Shown here: one piece after another, positions 46,096 through 56,900 of the stretch | Layout: every line of letters starts with the position of its first letter | Position numbering within the stretch: position 1 is the stretch's first letter | Source of the DNA: Faecalimicrobium dakarense | GTDB taxonomy: Bacteria; Bacillota; Clostridia; Peptostreptococcales; Peptostreptococcaceae | Length of the DNA: 64,000 nt | NCBI RefSeq assembly: GCF_000499525.1 | Contig: NZ_HG529365.1 | Coordinates: 1 to 64,000, forward strand | Reading direction: 5' to 3' | Made by a program: the position numbers and the translations under genes | The notes under the pieces: generated by a model | Database searches by the model: none | What the model was told of the DNA's origin: nothing | The model's input: only the letters and a program-made list of their open reading frames with translations

Positions 46096-47589
46096 TTATA
46101 AATTAATCTTTCTCCACTCACTTGGAGTTACTCCAGCAATATTTTTGAATTTTCGATAGAAATAATTTTTGTTAGTATAACCTACTAGAATTCCTATTTC
46201 ACTAGCTTTAAGAGTTGTATCTGATAGTAATTTTTTTGCTTTGTTGACTCTAAAGTTATTTATATAATCCGAAAATAATGTTCCCGTTTCTCTTTGGAAT
46301 AACTGTCCTAAATATATAGCATTAATATTTAGTTTATCACTTATCTCTTTTAAATTTAAATCATATTTATAATTCTCTTCTATATACTCTAGTAACTTTA
46401 ATATAACAGGACTAATACTTTCATCTGCTTGTTCTAATTTAGTTTGTATATGTTTAAGCATATTAATTAGTTGAATTTCTATTTCATCTACAGTACTATG
46501 ATTATTTACTATACATTCAAAATACTTATGCAAATCTTTTATAATCTTAGATTCATTAAAGTAATTATAAACATTTAAAAATATTTCTACTGATTTCATT
46601 TTAATTTGTTTTGGAGTTAAATCTTCTTCATTTTTTAATTTTCCAAAGATTTGATTGATATAGCCTGAAGTTTTAGAAATATCTTTACTTACTAACATTT
46701 TTTTTAGCTCTTCAAATTCTATATACGTATCATTTTGTTTTGACGCCTGTTCTTTGTAAAATTTTACCCAAGATTTATCTGAATATATCATTTTATATTC
46801 ACTAATCTCTAAGGAAGTTTTATAACTTTTGTATATATCTTTAATTGAATTTACATATTTGCCTACACTTATATAAACTAAAGAATTACTTTCATTCATT
46901 ATATCAGCTTTAAGTTGTGATAATTCGCTTGTTAATATGTCTTTATTTTTCTCATTAACAATTAGTAAAGCACTAGACTTAGATTTTATACAGTATATAA
47001 ATTTATTATTTTTTATTTTTTCTTTTAATATAACACCTATATCACAAGATGTATCACTTAGTTCTATCATAGCTACACAATAATTATCATCTTTAAGTAC
47101 TATATTTAATTCTTCTAAATTATTTGTAGCACTTTCTTCGTATTCTTCAGTTAGTAATTTTAATAGTAGGTTATTTTTTACTATACTTTTATCTGACATA
47201 TTCTTTTCTTTTAATTTTATATTTTTATATATATTTTTTAAGTTTTCAGATAATTCATCTGTATCTATAGGTTTTAGTAAATAATTTTCTGCACCCATAT
47301 TCATAGCTTTTTTAGCGTATTTAAACTCTTGAAATGCACTAAGTACTATGAAGTTAGTTTCATAATTTTCTTCTTTTAATTTGCTAATTAATTCTAAGCC
47401 CGTCATTTTAGGCATCATTATATCTGTTATTATTAAATCAATATCATTCTTTATTATCTCATTAAATCCATCTTCACCATTACTTGCACTTCCAACAATA
47501 TTAAACCCATACTCTTCCCAAGGAACGATGTATCTTAATCCTTCCAATATAAATGGCTCATCGTCTAACAAATATACACTATACATCTT
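46096..47589 (-). CDS. Response regulator, AraC type (YesN-like)
   Basis: The ~497-aa protein has an N-terminal receiver (YSVYLLDDEPFILEGL; phospho-acceptor Asp in DLIITDIMMPKMTGLE, ~55), a long helical middle of ~250 residues, and a C-terminal AraC double HTH (~400-497, LGQLFQRETGTLFSDYINNFRV...GYTNKNYFYRKFKNIAGVTPSEWRK). The ATG at 47589 overlaps the end of the kinase gene by 11 bases and is preferred over ATGs 6 and 9 bases upstream, which lie in the ribosome site. It probably activates the adjacent transporter operon when the kinase senses glycan. Confidence 0.92.
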   Translation of the reverse strand, partial: KMYSVYLLDDEPFILEGLRYIVPWEEYGFNIVGSASNGEDGFNEIIKNDIDLIITDIMMPKMTGLELISKLKEENYETNFIVLSAFQEFKYAKKAMNMGAENYLLKPIDTDELSENLKNIYKNIKLKEKNMSDKSIVKNNLLLKLLTEEYEESATNNLEELNIVLKDDNYCVAMIELSDTSCDIGVILKEKIKNNKFIYCIKSKSSALLIVNEKNKDILTSELSQLKADIMNESNSLVYISVGKYVNSIKDIYKSYKTSLEISEYKMIYSDKSWVKFYKEQASKQNDTYIEFEELKKMLVSKDISKTSGYINQIFGKLKNEEDLTPKQIKMKSVEIFLNVYNYFNESKIIKDLHKYFECIVNNHSTVDEIEIQLINMLKHIQTKLEQADESISPVILKLLEYIEENYKYDLNLKEISDKLNINAIYLGQLFQRETGTLFSDYINNFRVNKAKKLLSDTTLKASEIGILVGYTNKNYFYRKFKNIAGVTPSEWRKINL

Positions 47590-49312
47590 CATCCCCATCC
47601 TTTAAAATTGGTAGCTTTATTTTTACAGTAGTTCCTTCAAATTCTTTACTACTTATTTCTAGTCCATAATCATCTCCAAATTTTAATTTTAATCTGTTAT
47701 TTATATTCATTAATCCTATTGAATTTGTTTTTTGTAGGTTTTTTACAAGTTGTTCCTTAATCATTAATAAGACCTTTTCATTTATTCCAACCCCATTATC
47801 TTTTATAACGATTTTTATATCTTCTTTTATTTTAATTACATTTATATCTATTTGATTATCATTACGATCTTTTCTTATTCCGTGGTTAATAATATTTTCA
47901 ACTATTGGCTGTAAGATAAATTTTGGAACTATATAATCCATTGATTCTTCATCAGTGTTTATAGTATAGTCAAGTATTCCCTTATACCTTGTACAACATA
48001 AATTTAAATACATCTTACAATATTTTATTTCTTCACTTAATAAAACCATGCTTCCATTGTTATACGTAGAATATCTAAACATACATGCCAAACTATATAT
48101 CATTCCTGCTACTTCTGTATTCTTACTAGAAAGCGCACACATTCTTATAACCTCTAGCATGTTATATAAAAAATGAGGTTTTATCTGTGCTTGAAGTGCA
48201 TTTATTTCTGCCTGCTTTTGTTTAACCTCTGATATATAATTTTTATTTATATTATATTGTAGACTTTCACTCATTTTATCTATTCCTATAGCTATCATGT
48301 CTAACTCATCATCTTCTTTTTCTATGTTAAATCTTGCATCTAAATTTCCTTTTTTAATTTCTTCTATACATCTCATCATTTTTTTTAGTTTTAATGAATA
48401 TCTGCGTATAATAAAATAAGTAATTAATATTATTGTTATAATACTTATTAATGATATCAATCCTATTTTTGATACAATACTTTTTATACCTAAATCATCA
48501 TTATTTATTAAACTGATATATCTAAACTTAGTTTGAGCATCTTCTTTAAGATTAATTATAGGCTTATTATCAAGTAAAGTTTTAACATGTATAGTATTAT
48601 TTTTATGTGAATAGCCTTCTTGTCCTATTTTTTGTATATAATCTTTTTTAATACTTTTATCTGAACTAAATACTATATCTTTACTTTCATCACAAATAAT
48701 TAAATCGCCCTTTAAGTTTGTGTTTTTTAATATTTTATTTAATTCATTTAAATCAAAATATATATCAAGATACCCTATTGTATACATAGAATCTACATTT
48801 TTTATAGGCTTTGTAATTTTTCTCATAGATGCGTTTTGCTTTTTTAAGTTGTACCACTTATTATGATTTAAAACTATTTCACTTTTGTATTCCTTATCTT
48901 TATCATTAATTACTACTGCTAAAACATCACTTCTATTAGATAACATAGTATCTAGTAAGTACTTTAAATCAATTGGAGTTTTGCTTCTAGTTGAAAATCT
49001 ATCTAATTTATAACTTAAATATTCTTCATATGATGATGTTGTTAAAACTTGAATTTCATTTGTTACATCCGATTGTGTGTTTACACCATTTATAATTGAA
49101 TTACTGATTATATTTTGTTCTTCAAATCTTTTTTCTATATTAAATATTACTTCCGAATGAATATTTAGCTCATTTTGAATTTCATTTTCTATATAATAAC
49201 TTAGAAATATATTTGCTAGTAAAAATATAGATATTATAGTTATAGTTGAATATATAAGTAACATTTTATTGAATAATTTATTTTTTATATACTTAGTGTG
49301 TAGTTTTTTCAA
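47579..49312 (-). CDS. Sensor histidine kinase (YesM-like)
   Basis: The 577-aa membrane kinase has helices at ~17-37 and ~275-297 flanking a large extracellular sensor, then HAMP (~300-350), the LytS/YesM His_kinase domain with phospho-acceptor His in QAQIKPHFLYNMLEVIRM (~385), and an ATPase domain (VIKDNGVGINEK). Kinases of this type often sense oligosaccharides directly or through a binding protein. The gene is coupled to the response regulator. Confidence 0.93.
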   Translation of the reverse strand: MKKLHTKYIKNKLFNKMLLIYSTITIISIFLLANIFLSYYIENEIQNELNIHSEVIFNIEKRFEEQNIISNSIINGVNTQSDVTNEIQVLTTSSYEEYLSYKLDRFSTRSKTPIDLKYLLDTMLSNRSDVLAVVINDKDKEYKSEIVLNHNKWYNLKKQNASMRKITKPIKNVDSMYTIGYLDIYFDLNELNKILKNTNLKGDLIICDESKDIVFSSDKSIKKDYIQKIGQEGYSHKNNTIHVKTLLDNKPIINLKEDAQTKFRYISLINNDDLGIKSIVSKIGLISLISIITIILITYFIIRRYSLKLKKMMRCIEEIKKGNLDARFNIEKEDDELDMIAIGIDKMSESLQYNINKNYISEVKQKQAEINALQAQIKPHFLYNMLEVIRMCALSSKNTEVAGMIYSLACMFRYSTYNNGSMVLLSEEIKYCKMYLNLCCTRYKGILDYTINTDEESMDYIVPKFILQPIVENIINHGIRKDRNDNQIDINVIKIKEDIKIVIKDNGVGINEKVLLMIKEQLVKNLQKTNSIGLMNINNRLKLKFGDDYGLEISSKEFEGTTVKIKLPILKDGDEDV

Positions 49313-49323
49313 ATCCCCACTCC

Positions 49324-49938
49324 CTATGCGCTAAGAGTTTTCTTTAAATATAAAAACCTCTTGTATAGTATGTGCATTACCCAATAAGAAGGTATAACCA
49401 TAAAGAAAAATGGAATTAATCCTGGACTACCCTTTACAAAATAATAAATTAATCCAAATCCTGCTCCTATTATTACTGTTTGCATTGGACTAGTTAATGC
49501 TAATATAAATGAATTCTTTATATAATCTTTTATACTTAACTCAAAATGTACGTATGTAGGGAAAAAATAAATAAATGCTACACTTACAAAGAATAATACT
49601 GCCATTACTAGTATATATAGTACTGTTGAGTATAAAGCTTCCATTTTGTATAAAATATTAAGATCCATTGCTAAAAACATAAAAATAGCTGCAAAAAATA
49701 GACCACATTTATTAGCATTTTTAAATTCCTTTATATATACATCTTTAAATGTTTTAAATATAGGTATATCTAACTCGCCTTGAACCCACTTTCTTAGTAT
49801 ATAAAATGTTGTTACTGTTGCTGGCATAATACCTAGTACTACACCTCCCATTACTGTAAATGCAACCCATAAAAAGTTGAGTATTAAAAATCTGTAAATC
49901 CACTCACAAAAATTGATTAGTATTCCATCTAATTTCAT
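49324..49938 (-). CDS. DUF624 membrane protein (YesL-like)
   Basis: A 204-aa integral-membrane protein with about five helices (LNFLWVAFTVMGGVVLGIMPATVT, LYILVMAVLFFVSVAFIYFF and others). DUF624/YesL proteins typically accompany YesM/YesN pairs and CUT1 transporters for plant or host glycans; their role is unknown. The ATG at 49938 has GGGGTG 6 bases upstream, while an in-frame start 36 bases earlier lacks a site. The kinase gene follows 11 bases later. Confidence 0.85.
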   Translation of the reverse strand: MKLDGILINFCEWIYRFLILNFLWVAFTVMGGVVLGIMPATVTTFYILRKWVQGELDIPIFKTFKDVYIKEFKNANKCGLFFAAIFMFLAMDLNILYKMEALYSTVLYILVMAVLFFVSVAFIYFFPTYVHFELSIKDYIKNSFILALTSPMQTVIIGAGFGLIYYFVKGSPGLIPFFFMVIPSYWVMHILYKRFLYLKKTLSA

Positions 49939-50020
49939 ATAAATCACCCCAGTTGTATTTTTGTTTATTACCATTTTAATATAAAAGGTTTTCCCTAGTT
50001 ACATTATAATATATTAAAAT

Positions 50021-50064
50021 AAAAGTTTTAAGCCTATTTTATAATAAACTTAAAACTTTTATTT
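50021..50064 (-). terminator. Terminator after manA
   Basis: AAAAGTTTTAAG pairs perfectly with CTTAAAACTTTT around a 16-base loop, with T-rich flanks. Confidence 0.75.
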
Positions 50065-50071
50065 TCAAATA

Positions 50072-51016
50072 TTAAATATGAGAGCAAATTATTTCCATAT
50101 TACCTTCTATTTTAAAGTCTTCTATCCCAAATGGTAATATAAAGTTAGCTCCTTTATTTAATAAATATTCTCTAGAGTCTAAATGTATTTTGCCACTACC
50201 TTCTAACACACTATATAATGTAAATGGTTTATCATGTGTAAATTTACATTCTCCAAATATATCTAGCTTATGTACACTAAAGAATTCATTACATATAAAA
50301 GTTGTACATTTATATGTATCCTTTGAAACTACACTGTAAGTATTATCACCTTCGATATGAGGAACTGTTGAAACATCTATTGATTTTTGTACATGTAGTT
50401 CACGTTTATTTCCATTATTATCAACTCTATCATAATCATAAACTCTATATGTAGTATCTGAGTTTTGTTGAGTTTCTAAAACTAAGGTTCCTTTACATAA
50501 AGCGTGGATAGTACCACTTGGAACATAGAAGAAATCTCCCTTTTTAATTTTAACTTTTCTGAGAAGATTATCCCACTCATCATTTTCTATCATTTTTTGT
50601 AACTCTTCTTTATTTTTAGCATTATGACCAAAAATCATCTCTGCATTATCATCACAATCTATAATATACCAACATTCTGTTTTTCCTAATTCTCCGTTTT
50701 CATTTACTTTAGCATATTTATCATCTGGATGAACTTGAACTGATAAATTGTCATTTGCATCTAATATTTTAGTAAGTAAAGGGAATTTTTCTCCCTCTAT
50801 ATTCCCAAATAATTCTCTATTTTCATTCCAAACTCTAGATAATGTTTTTCCTTTATACTTTCCATTTTGTATTTCACAATCTCCATTTTCATGAGAGCTT
50901 ATAGCCCAACATTCTCCTGTATTATCAGATGGAATATCATAATTAAATTTATTTTTTAACTCGCTTCCGCCCCATATTCTATACATAAATAAAGGCTTTA
51001 AAAATAATGGTTCCAT
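50072..51016 (-). CDS. manA: Mannose-6-phosphate isomerase
   Basis: Converts mannose-6-phosphate to fructose-6-phosphate, linking released mannose to glycolysis. The 314-aa class I enzyme of the short Firmicutes type starts with FLKPLFMYRIWGGSELK and has zinc-ligand motifs LSVQVHPDD (~97) and the FFYVPSGTIHALCKG region (~165). Flanking mannosidases support this role. GGAGATAATAT precedes ATG 51016, and a terminator separates it from the regulator genes. Confidence 0.94.
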   Translation of the reverse strand: MEPLFLKPLFMYRIWGGSELKNKFNYDIPSDNTGECWAISSHENGDCEIQNGKYKGKTLSRVWNENRELFGNIEGEKFPLLTKILDANDNLSVQVHPDDKYAKVNENGELGKTECWYIIDCDDNAEMIFGHNAKNKEELQKMIENDEWDNLLRKVKIKKGDFFYVPSGTIHALCKGTLVLETQQNSDTTYRVYDYDRVDNNGNKRELHVQKSIDVSTVPHIEGDNTYSVVSKDTYKCTTFICNEFFSVHKLDIFGECKFTHDKPFTLYSVLEGSGKIHLDSREYLLNKGANFILPFGIEDFKIEGNMEIICSHI

Positions 51017-51081
51017 AAATATATTATCTCCTTAAAATTACCCTTGCTCATATAGCTTAAGTTTCATATTTGGTATTATAT

Positions 51082-51110
51082 AAAAAAGCTGCCTTTTAAG
51101 ACAGCCTTTT
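51082..51110 (-). terminator. Terminator after the 900-aa GH38 gene
   Basis: On the minus strand GGCTGTC pairs with GGCAGCT around TTAAAA, allowing wobble, followed by TTTTT. Confidence 0.6.
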
Positions 51111-51112
51111 CA

Positions 51113-53815
51113 CTAATTTCCTATAGCTATCGTTGCTATTTCAGATTTTCTTAAACTAATTGAATTTTCTATAATATTTTTCATATCTTCTTCTAATATA
51201 TTTGTTTTGTACTTTTTCCCTTTTATTTCACACTTATTTATATTTAATGAAGAGTCAACATATGATGCATTAAATACTCTAAGTATCGTCTTATTATTTT
51301 CATTTAACTTTAATGTAGACCACATTACTGCTTTACCTTCAATGTCTAATAAGTTATAATTATGGCTTATACCATCTGTCTTAAGATCTAGTTGCTTAGT
51401 AAGTACTGGTACTTGGAACATATTAGCTTCTCTAAATGATTCATACATGTCTTGTCCATGAGTTATAATTTCTAATTCTGATTCATACTGTCCTTGACAC
51501 TGTGCTTCTGGAGTTTCAAACACTCCCCAGTCTCCTAGCTCTCTAACGCTTCTAAGAAGAGTTACAGCTACCTGATTTCTTTCATCATTTAACATTTCAT
51601 ACTCATTTAAACCTTTGTTTGCTATTGTAATACCATATTCTTCATTATGAACATTTACAAAACCATGTTGATGTTGGCAGTTACTTGGATTTTCCCAAGT
51701 TTCGTAAGTAGTATTGCTTCTTTTTGCTACTTCAAATATAGATTCTGCAAAATGAACATCAGATTTTATATCTGTAGCAAATAACATTCTCATTCTGTGA
51801 TCTTTAGCTATATTATTAAATGATGATTTTATTTTTAAGCCTTTCGATGATTTTTCTAACGTTAAAGTTGTTTTTATTATTAATGCTACAGTTTCTTTAA
51901 CTCTTTGAGATTTTCTATGTTTAAATTCTAAAACTTCTTCTATCTCTTTATTTAATAATTCATTTGCACATGCTGGAACTTCAAAGTTATGAGTAATTTC
52001 AACTACTGCCTTATAAGGTAAGTCATCGACTACCTTTATATCAGCTTTTATGTCTTTTGTAGTTAAAGGTACTTCTCCAACTGGTTTCATATAAATGTAT
52101 TCATTTCCTATATCACCAGTATTTTCATATATACATAAATCTTTAAACTTTTTATTAGTATTTTTATCTAATATATTAACTGATCCATTTTCATTAATTT
52201 CAACTTTTATATTTTCATTTTCTAATATATTTTCATTTATTAGTGAACTTTTAGTTTCATTGTCTATAATTTCATCATCTTTTACTAAAGCGTAAGTATC
52301 CCATCCAAATGATTTTATATTTTTAGTTTCAAGTTCTACTCTAACTAATCTGCTGTAATATGGCTGTCTAAACTTATCATCTGGTAAATCGTAATCAAAC
52401 TTTATTCCTAAATCAGTTATTCTTGCATCTATTTTATTTCCATCTGAATCTACTACTTTAAATTTAGGTAATTCTACTTTTCTCATTTCCTTTGCTATTA
52501 AGTTAGGATGACCTTCTCTAAAATACTTTTTGTAAAGCTTAATATCAGTAGATATCACTGAACATCTATCATATCCAGTAGTATTTACTATCATAAATGG
52601 ATGTACTTCTTCTCCTAACTTACTGAATTTTTCAGTATTAATTTGGCTACCTAAGTACATTAAACTTTCATTTATTATATACTTTGCAACGTCTTTTGCT
52701 TTATCAAATCTTGCTACCATTTCTCTATGTACTTCATCTACACTACAACCACATATACTATCATGAGGATGATTTTTCATTAAGGACTTCCACCCATATT
52801 CAAATAAGTGATGAGGATATTCAAATCCAAAGTTGTGTGCCATAGTTGCTAATGGTTCAGCTACTTTTTCAAATAAAGTTTGGCATAATTGATTCCATTG
52901 CTTTAAATAAACCCTAGCTGAAGCAGTATTTACTAATGTATACCATCCATCAGTTTGTTGGCTTCTAAGTTCTCCTTTTATAACTTGTAAATCATCATTC
53001 ATATTTTCTCTTAATTCTTTTATATAATCATCAAAATTAGAATGTACAAATTCTATATCATCGTATAAATCTTTTGCAGTATTTATAGCTTGTGATAAAT
53101 CGGTTTGTACTGGTTGATGGTCACATCCATTCATAAATAGTAATTGATTCGAAGATGCAAATTTAGCTGCATCATCAAGCCTTTTATCCCAGTACTCTTT
53201 TGCTTCATCTGGATTAGTTGGAACTTCCATTCCATTACAATACCAGTTTGCAAATAATATCCCTAGTACTCTCGATCCATCTGGTGATTCCCAATACATT
53301 TCTGAATATGGAGATTCAAATTTATCATCTGCACTTACTTCATTATTAAATCCAGTTGGCTTTACACCTCTTCCAAAGGCTGCAGTATCTATTCCAGCTT
53401 GTTTTAATATCTGCGGTGCTTGTCCCATATTCCCGAAAGAATCTGGGAAATATCCTACCTTAGCTACGTCTTTGTTATATTTTCCTGCATCTTTATGACC
53501 GTATTGTAAATTTCTTATATTCGATTCACTACTAGTTAAAAATTCATCCTGTAATACATACCATGGGCCTATTTTTAATTTACCTTCTTTTATTACTTTT
53601 TCTAATAATTCTTTCCTCTGTGGCCTTACTTCCAGGTAATCTTCTAATAAAACAGTTTGACCATCTAAGTGATAATATTTAAATTGTGAATCATTTTCAA
53701 AAGTATCTAAGAGTGTGTCCATAGTTTTTATAAGCATCATATGATGCGTTTCATATGGTAAATACCATTCTCTATCCCAGTGTGTATGAGATATTATGTG
53801 AGCTTTTTTTCTCAT
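51113..53815 (-). CDS. GH38 alpha-mannosidase, 900 aa
   Basis: A cytoplasmic retaining alpha-mannosidase. The zinc motif HTHWDREW occurs at 10-17, the nucleophile Asp125 in GYFPDSFGNMGQAPQ, and NHPHDSICGCSVDEVH (~350) gives further metal/active-site residues. The short N-terminus and length fit the bacterial MngB/pneumococcal SpGH38 type, active on alpha-1,3/1,6 or 2-O-glycerate-linked mannose. With GH125 it would trim imported high-mannose chains. A hairpin and 135 bases separate it from the second GH38 gene. Confidence 0.94.
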   Translation of the reverse strand: MRKKAHIISHTHWDREWYLPYETHHMMLIKTMDTLLDTFENDSQFKYYHLDGQTVLLEDYLEVRPQRKELLEKVIKEGKLKIGPWYVLQDEFLTSSESNIRNLQYGHKDAGKYNKDVAKVGYFPDSFGNMGQAPQILKQAGIDTAAFGRGVKPTGFNNEVSADDKFESPYSEMYWESPDGSRVLGILFANWYCNGMEVPTNPDEAKEYWDKRLDDAAKFASSNQLLFMNGCDHQPVQTDLSQAINTAKDLYDDIEFVHSNFDDYIKELRENMNDDLQVIKGELRSQQTDGWYTLVNTASARVYLKQWNQLCQTLFEKVAEPLATMAHNFGFEYPHHLFEYGWKSLMKNHPHDSICGCSVDEVHREMVARFDKAKDVAKYIINESLMYLGSQINTEKFSKLGEEVHPFMIVNTTGYDRCSVISTDIKLYKKYFREGHPNLIAKEMRKVELPKFKVVDSDGNKIDARITDLGIKFDYDLPDDKFRQPYYSRLVRVELETKNIKSFGWDTYALVKDDEIIDNETKSSLINENILENENIKVEINENGSVNILDKNTNKKFKDLCIYENTGDIGNEYIYMKPVGEVPLTTKDIKADIKVVDDLPYKAVVEITHNFEVPACANELLNKEIEEVLEFKHRKSQRVKETVALIIKTTLTLEKSSKGLKIKSSFNNIAKDHRMRMLFATDIKSDVHFAESIFEVAKRSNTTYETWENPSNCQHQHGFVNVHNEEYGITIANKGLNEYEMLNDERNQVAVTLLRSVRELGDWGVFETPEAQCQGQYESELEIITHGQDMYESFREANMFQVPVLTKQLDLKTDGISHNYNLLDIEGKAVMWSTLKLNENNKTILRVFNASYVDSSLNINKCEIKGKKYKTNILEEDMKNIIENSISLRKSEIATIAIGN

Positions 53816-53870
53816 AATTTAAGTCCCCCATTTTATAGTAATTTATTTAAATTTATTATTTTATAGAGTT

Positions 53871-53918
53871 AAGGTAACTTCCTTACTCTAGTTAGTATTA
53901 AAATAAGAAAGTTACCTT
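53871..53918 (-). repeat. Intercistronic hairpin between the two GH38 genes
   Basis: AAGGTAACTT and AAGTTACCTT pair perfectly around a 28-base loop that has additional pairing. No T-tract follows on the minus strand, so it resembles the 42416-42455 hairpin. Confidence 0.45.
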
Positions 53919-53950
53919 TGGAGTATATATAAAATTTTAAAATAGTTAGC

Positions 53951-56900
53951 TTATTTATTCATTTTTATCTTTACTGTTTTTATTTCATAAGGAGTTAACG
54001 TTAATTTTATTTCTTTTTCATTTCTTAACTCTTCTGTTGGTCTTTCCATTAAGTCAGTTTCTTGCCATCCATTTATTTCATATCCACTAGTTATATTTAC
54101 ATATTGTTTACTTCCTGCATATTCATGTAAACGGATAACTACTGCATCTTCATCTTCACATTTCTTTATAGCATCAACTAAAACATATGCATCATTAAAA
54201 TTAAACATTTTGTTTGGTATATCTTCTCTTATAGAACCAGTTATATGAGTTAATGGCTGATTTAATTCATAAGCTGCCTTAACTGTATTTCCTTCAACAA
54301 AATCGCCACTATGTGGAAGTAATGAATAAGTAAAGTTTTGCTCTCCTTGATCTTGTACTGGATCTGGGTGAGTAGCTGATTTTAATAATGTTAATCTTAT
54401 TACATTATCTTTTATATCGTGGCCATACTTGCAGTTATTTAATAAACTTACTCCATAATCTCTTTGAGATAAGTCTACCCATTGTTGTGCTACAGTTTCA
54501 AATCTTGCCATATCCCAACTAGTATTCCAATGAGTAGGTCTCTTAACATTACCAAATTGTACGTCGTAAGTTGCCATTGTACTTCTTACATCAACTGGGA
54601 ATGCAACTTTTAATAATTGCTTTTGCTCTCTCCAGTCAACATTAGTTACAAAGTCTATTCTTCTATTGTCTGCATACACTACCATATCTTGGTTTATAGT
54701 AGTATTCATATATTTGTAGCTAAATCTTACAACTGCTTTTAGGTTTTTACACTCTATTAACTCTATATTTTGTAAATCAGTAACTTCTCTCATTTTTTCT
54801 TGGTAATAAATATCTATATCCCAAGCTTCATGTGCCATTGGCTTATCTTCAAACATTTGAAGGACATTTCCTCTTTGACCTTTAGCTAATACTTCTCTAT
54901 TATTAGTTCTATCAAATATAGAAGTTAATTGACCAACTTCATTCCATTTTATTTCATAATTAGGAGTAGTTATTTCATACTTACTATATTTAAATACTGA
55001 TCCACTTTCATCTATAGACTCTTCTTTTAAAGTTATTCTCTTCCATCCAGTAGAAGGAACATCTTTAACTTTTACTATATACTTTCCTTCTTCTTTTTGT
55101 GATTCTAACTTGTTTCCATCTTCATCATAGAAATTACCTACTAAATCAGCTTCTATTTCTACAACCTCAGTTCTATCCCAGTTAGCATTATTTATAACTG
55201 TAAAAGTGTTTTCTTTTTCAGTTACTAGAGTTTTATTGAAATCATCCCTAGCATCAAGTGCTAAATCTTCTGCTTCTTTATACTCTATTTTTACATCTTC
55301 ATATACTTCTGTAATTGAAGAACCTGGTATTATGTCGTGGAATTGATTTCTAAGTATAGTTTTCCATCCTTTAAGTAAGTTTGTACTTGGATAAGTATTC
55401 CAATCATTATTTGCTAATGAATTTATCGCTCCTAGCCACTCAGTTTCTCTATATAAAAGTTCTAACTTTCTATTCATCATCTTAGTGTAAGCTTGGCTTG
55501 TATATGTCCCTCTATGGTATTCTAAGTATAATTCTCCGTCCCACGTATGAACATATTCATTCGTATTTTCTACTTTTTCTCTTAAAGCTTTGAAGTATTC
55601 TCCTGCTTTTCCTGTTTTAACATTTGGAAGACCTGGCATTTTGTCTAATCTTCTTCTGTATTCTAACATTTCACGGTTTACACCGCCACCGCCATCTCCA
55701 AATCCATAAGAAACTAAAAGATCTTTAGTTAAGTTTTTATCTGTATAAGCATCCCATACACCTTTTACTGTTTTTGGTGTAAGTCTTCCATTATATGTAT
55801 AGAACCATGATCCTGGTTGACTCCATGGCTCTGGAGTAGTTATAAAGTGAGTTAATATTTCAGAACCATCTATACCTCTCCAATTAAATGTATCATGCGG
55901 CATTCTATTGTATTGATTCCAGCTTATCTTTGTAGTCATAAATGTTTTTATTCCTGATTTTTTAAGTATTTGAGGTAATGCCCATGAATATCCAAATACG
56001 TCTGGTAACCATAAGTATTCAACATCTTTATCAAATTCTTCTTTTATAAATCTTGAACCAACTAATAATTGTCTAACTAATGATTCTCCTGATGGTATAT
56101 TACAGTCTGCTTCTAACCACATACCTCCATCAATTTCCCAAGAACCATCTGCTACTTTTTGCTTTATAGCTTCGTATAATTCTGGATAATCATTCTTTAC
56201 ATACTCGTATAATTGTGGTTGAGTTTGTAAGAATACATACTCTGGATATCTTTCCATAAGTCTAAGTACTGTAGAGAATGATCTTGCACACTTTTCTCTA
56301 GTGTGTTTTAATCTCCATAGCCATGCAACATCTATATGAGTATGTCCTATACAAGTTACATTAATTACTGAGTGTTTATCTATTTTATCAATTTCTTCAT
56401 TTATGTAATCTGCTGCTTTGTGCGCTGATTCATAGAAATCTTCACTTCCTGGATATGCCCAATCTATAAATTTAAATGCATCATTTAAGATTTTAGTTAA
56501 GTTAACTTTATCTACAGAGTACTCATCTAATTCCCCTATTGTCTCTAAAATTACCATAGCATTGTAATATAAATCATCCATTTTTTCATCTAACCATGCT
56601 ATTTGAGCTCTATTTATACGATGTTCTTGATCTCTTTTTACTCCTCCGCCTTCAAGCCCAGTCCATAGTCTAAACATTAGCTCTAAATTAGTCCCTGAAG
56701 TACTCTCTGGAAAGAATACTTCCTTATGGTTGCTATCTACACCTTGATATGGCCTATTATTTAAGTAAAATAATGATTCAAATCCTGAGTTGTTACCTGC
56801 TCCGGTTTCCCCAAAATCAAATATACCAACTACTTTATTTTCTCCCCAAGATTTAGGTATTTCTACAGTTTTATTCATCCAAAGGTATAAATCTCTACCT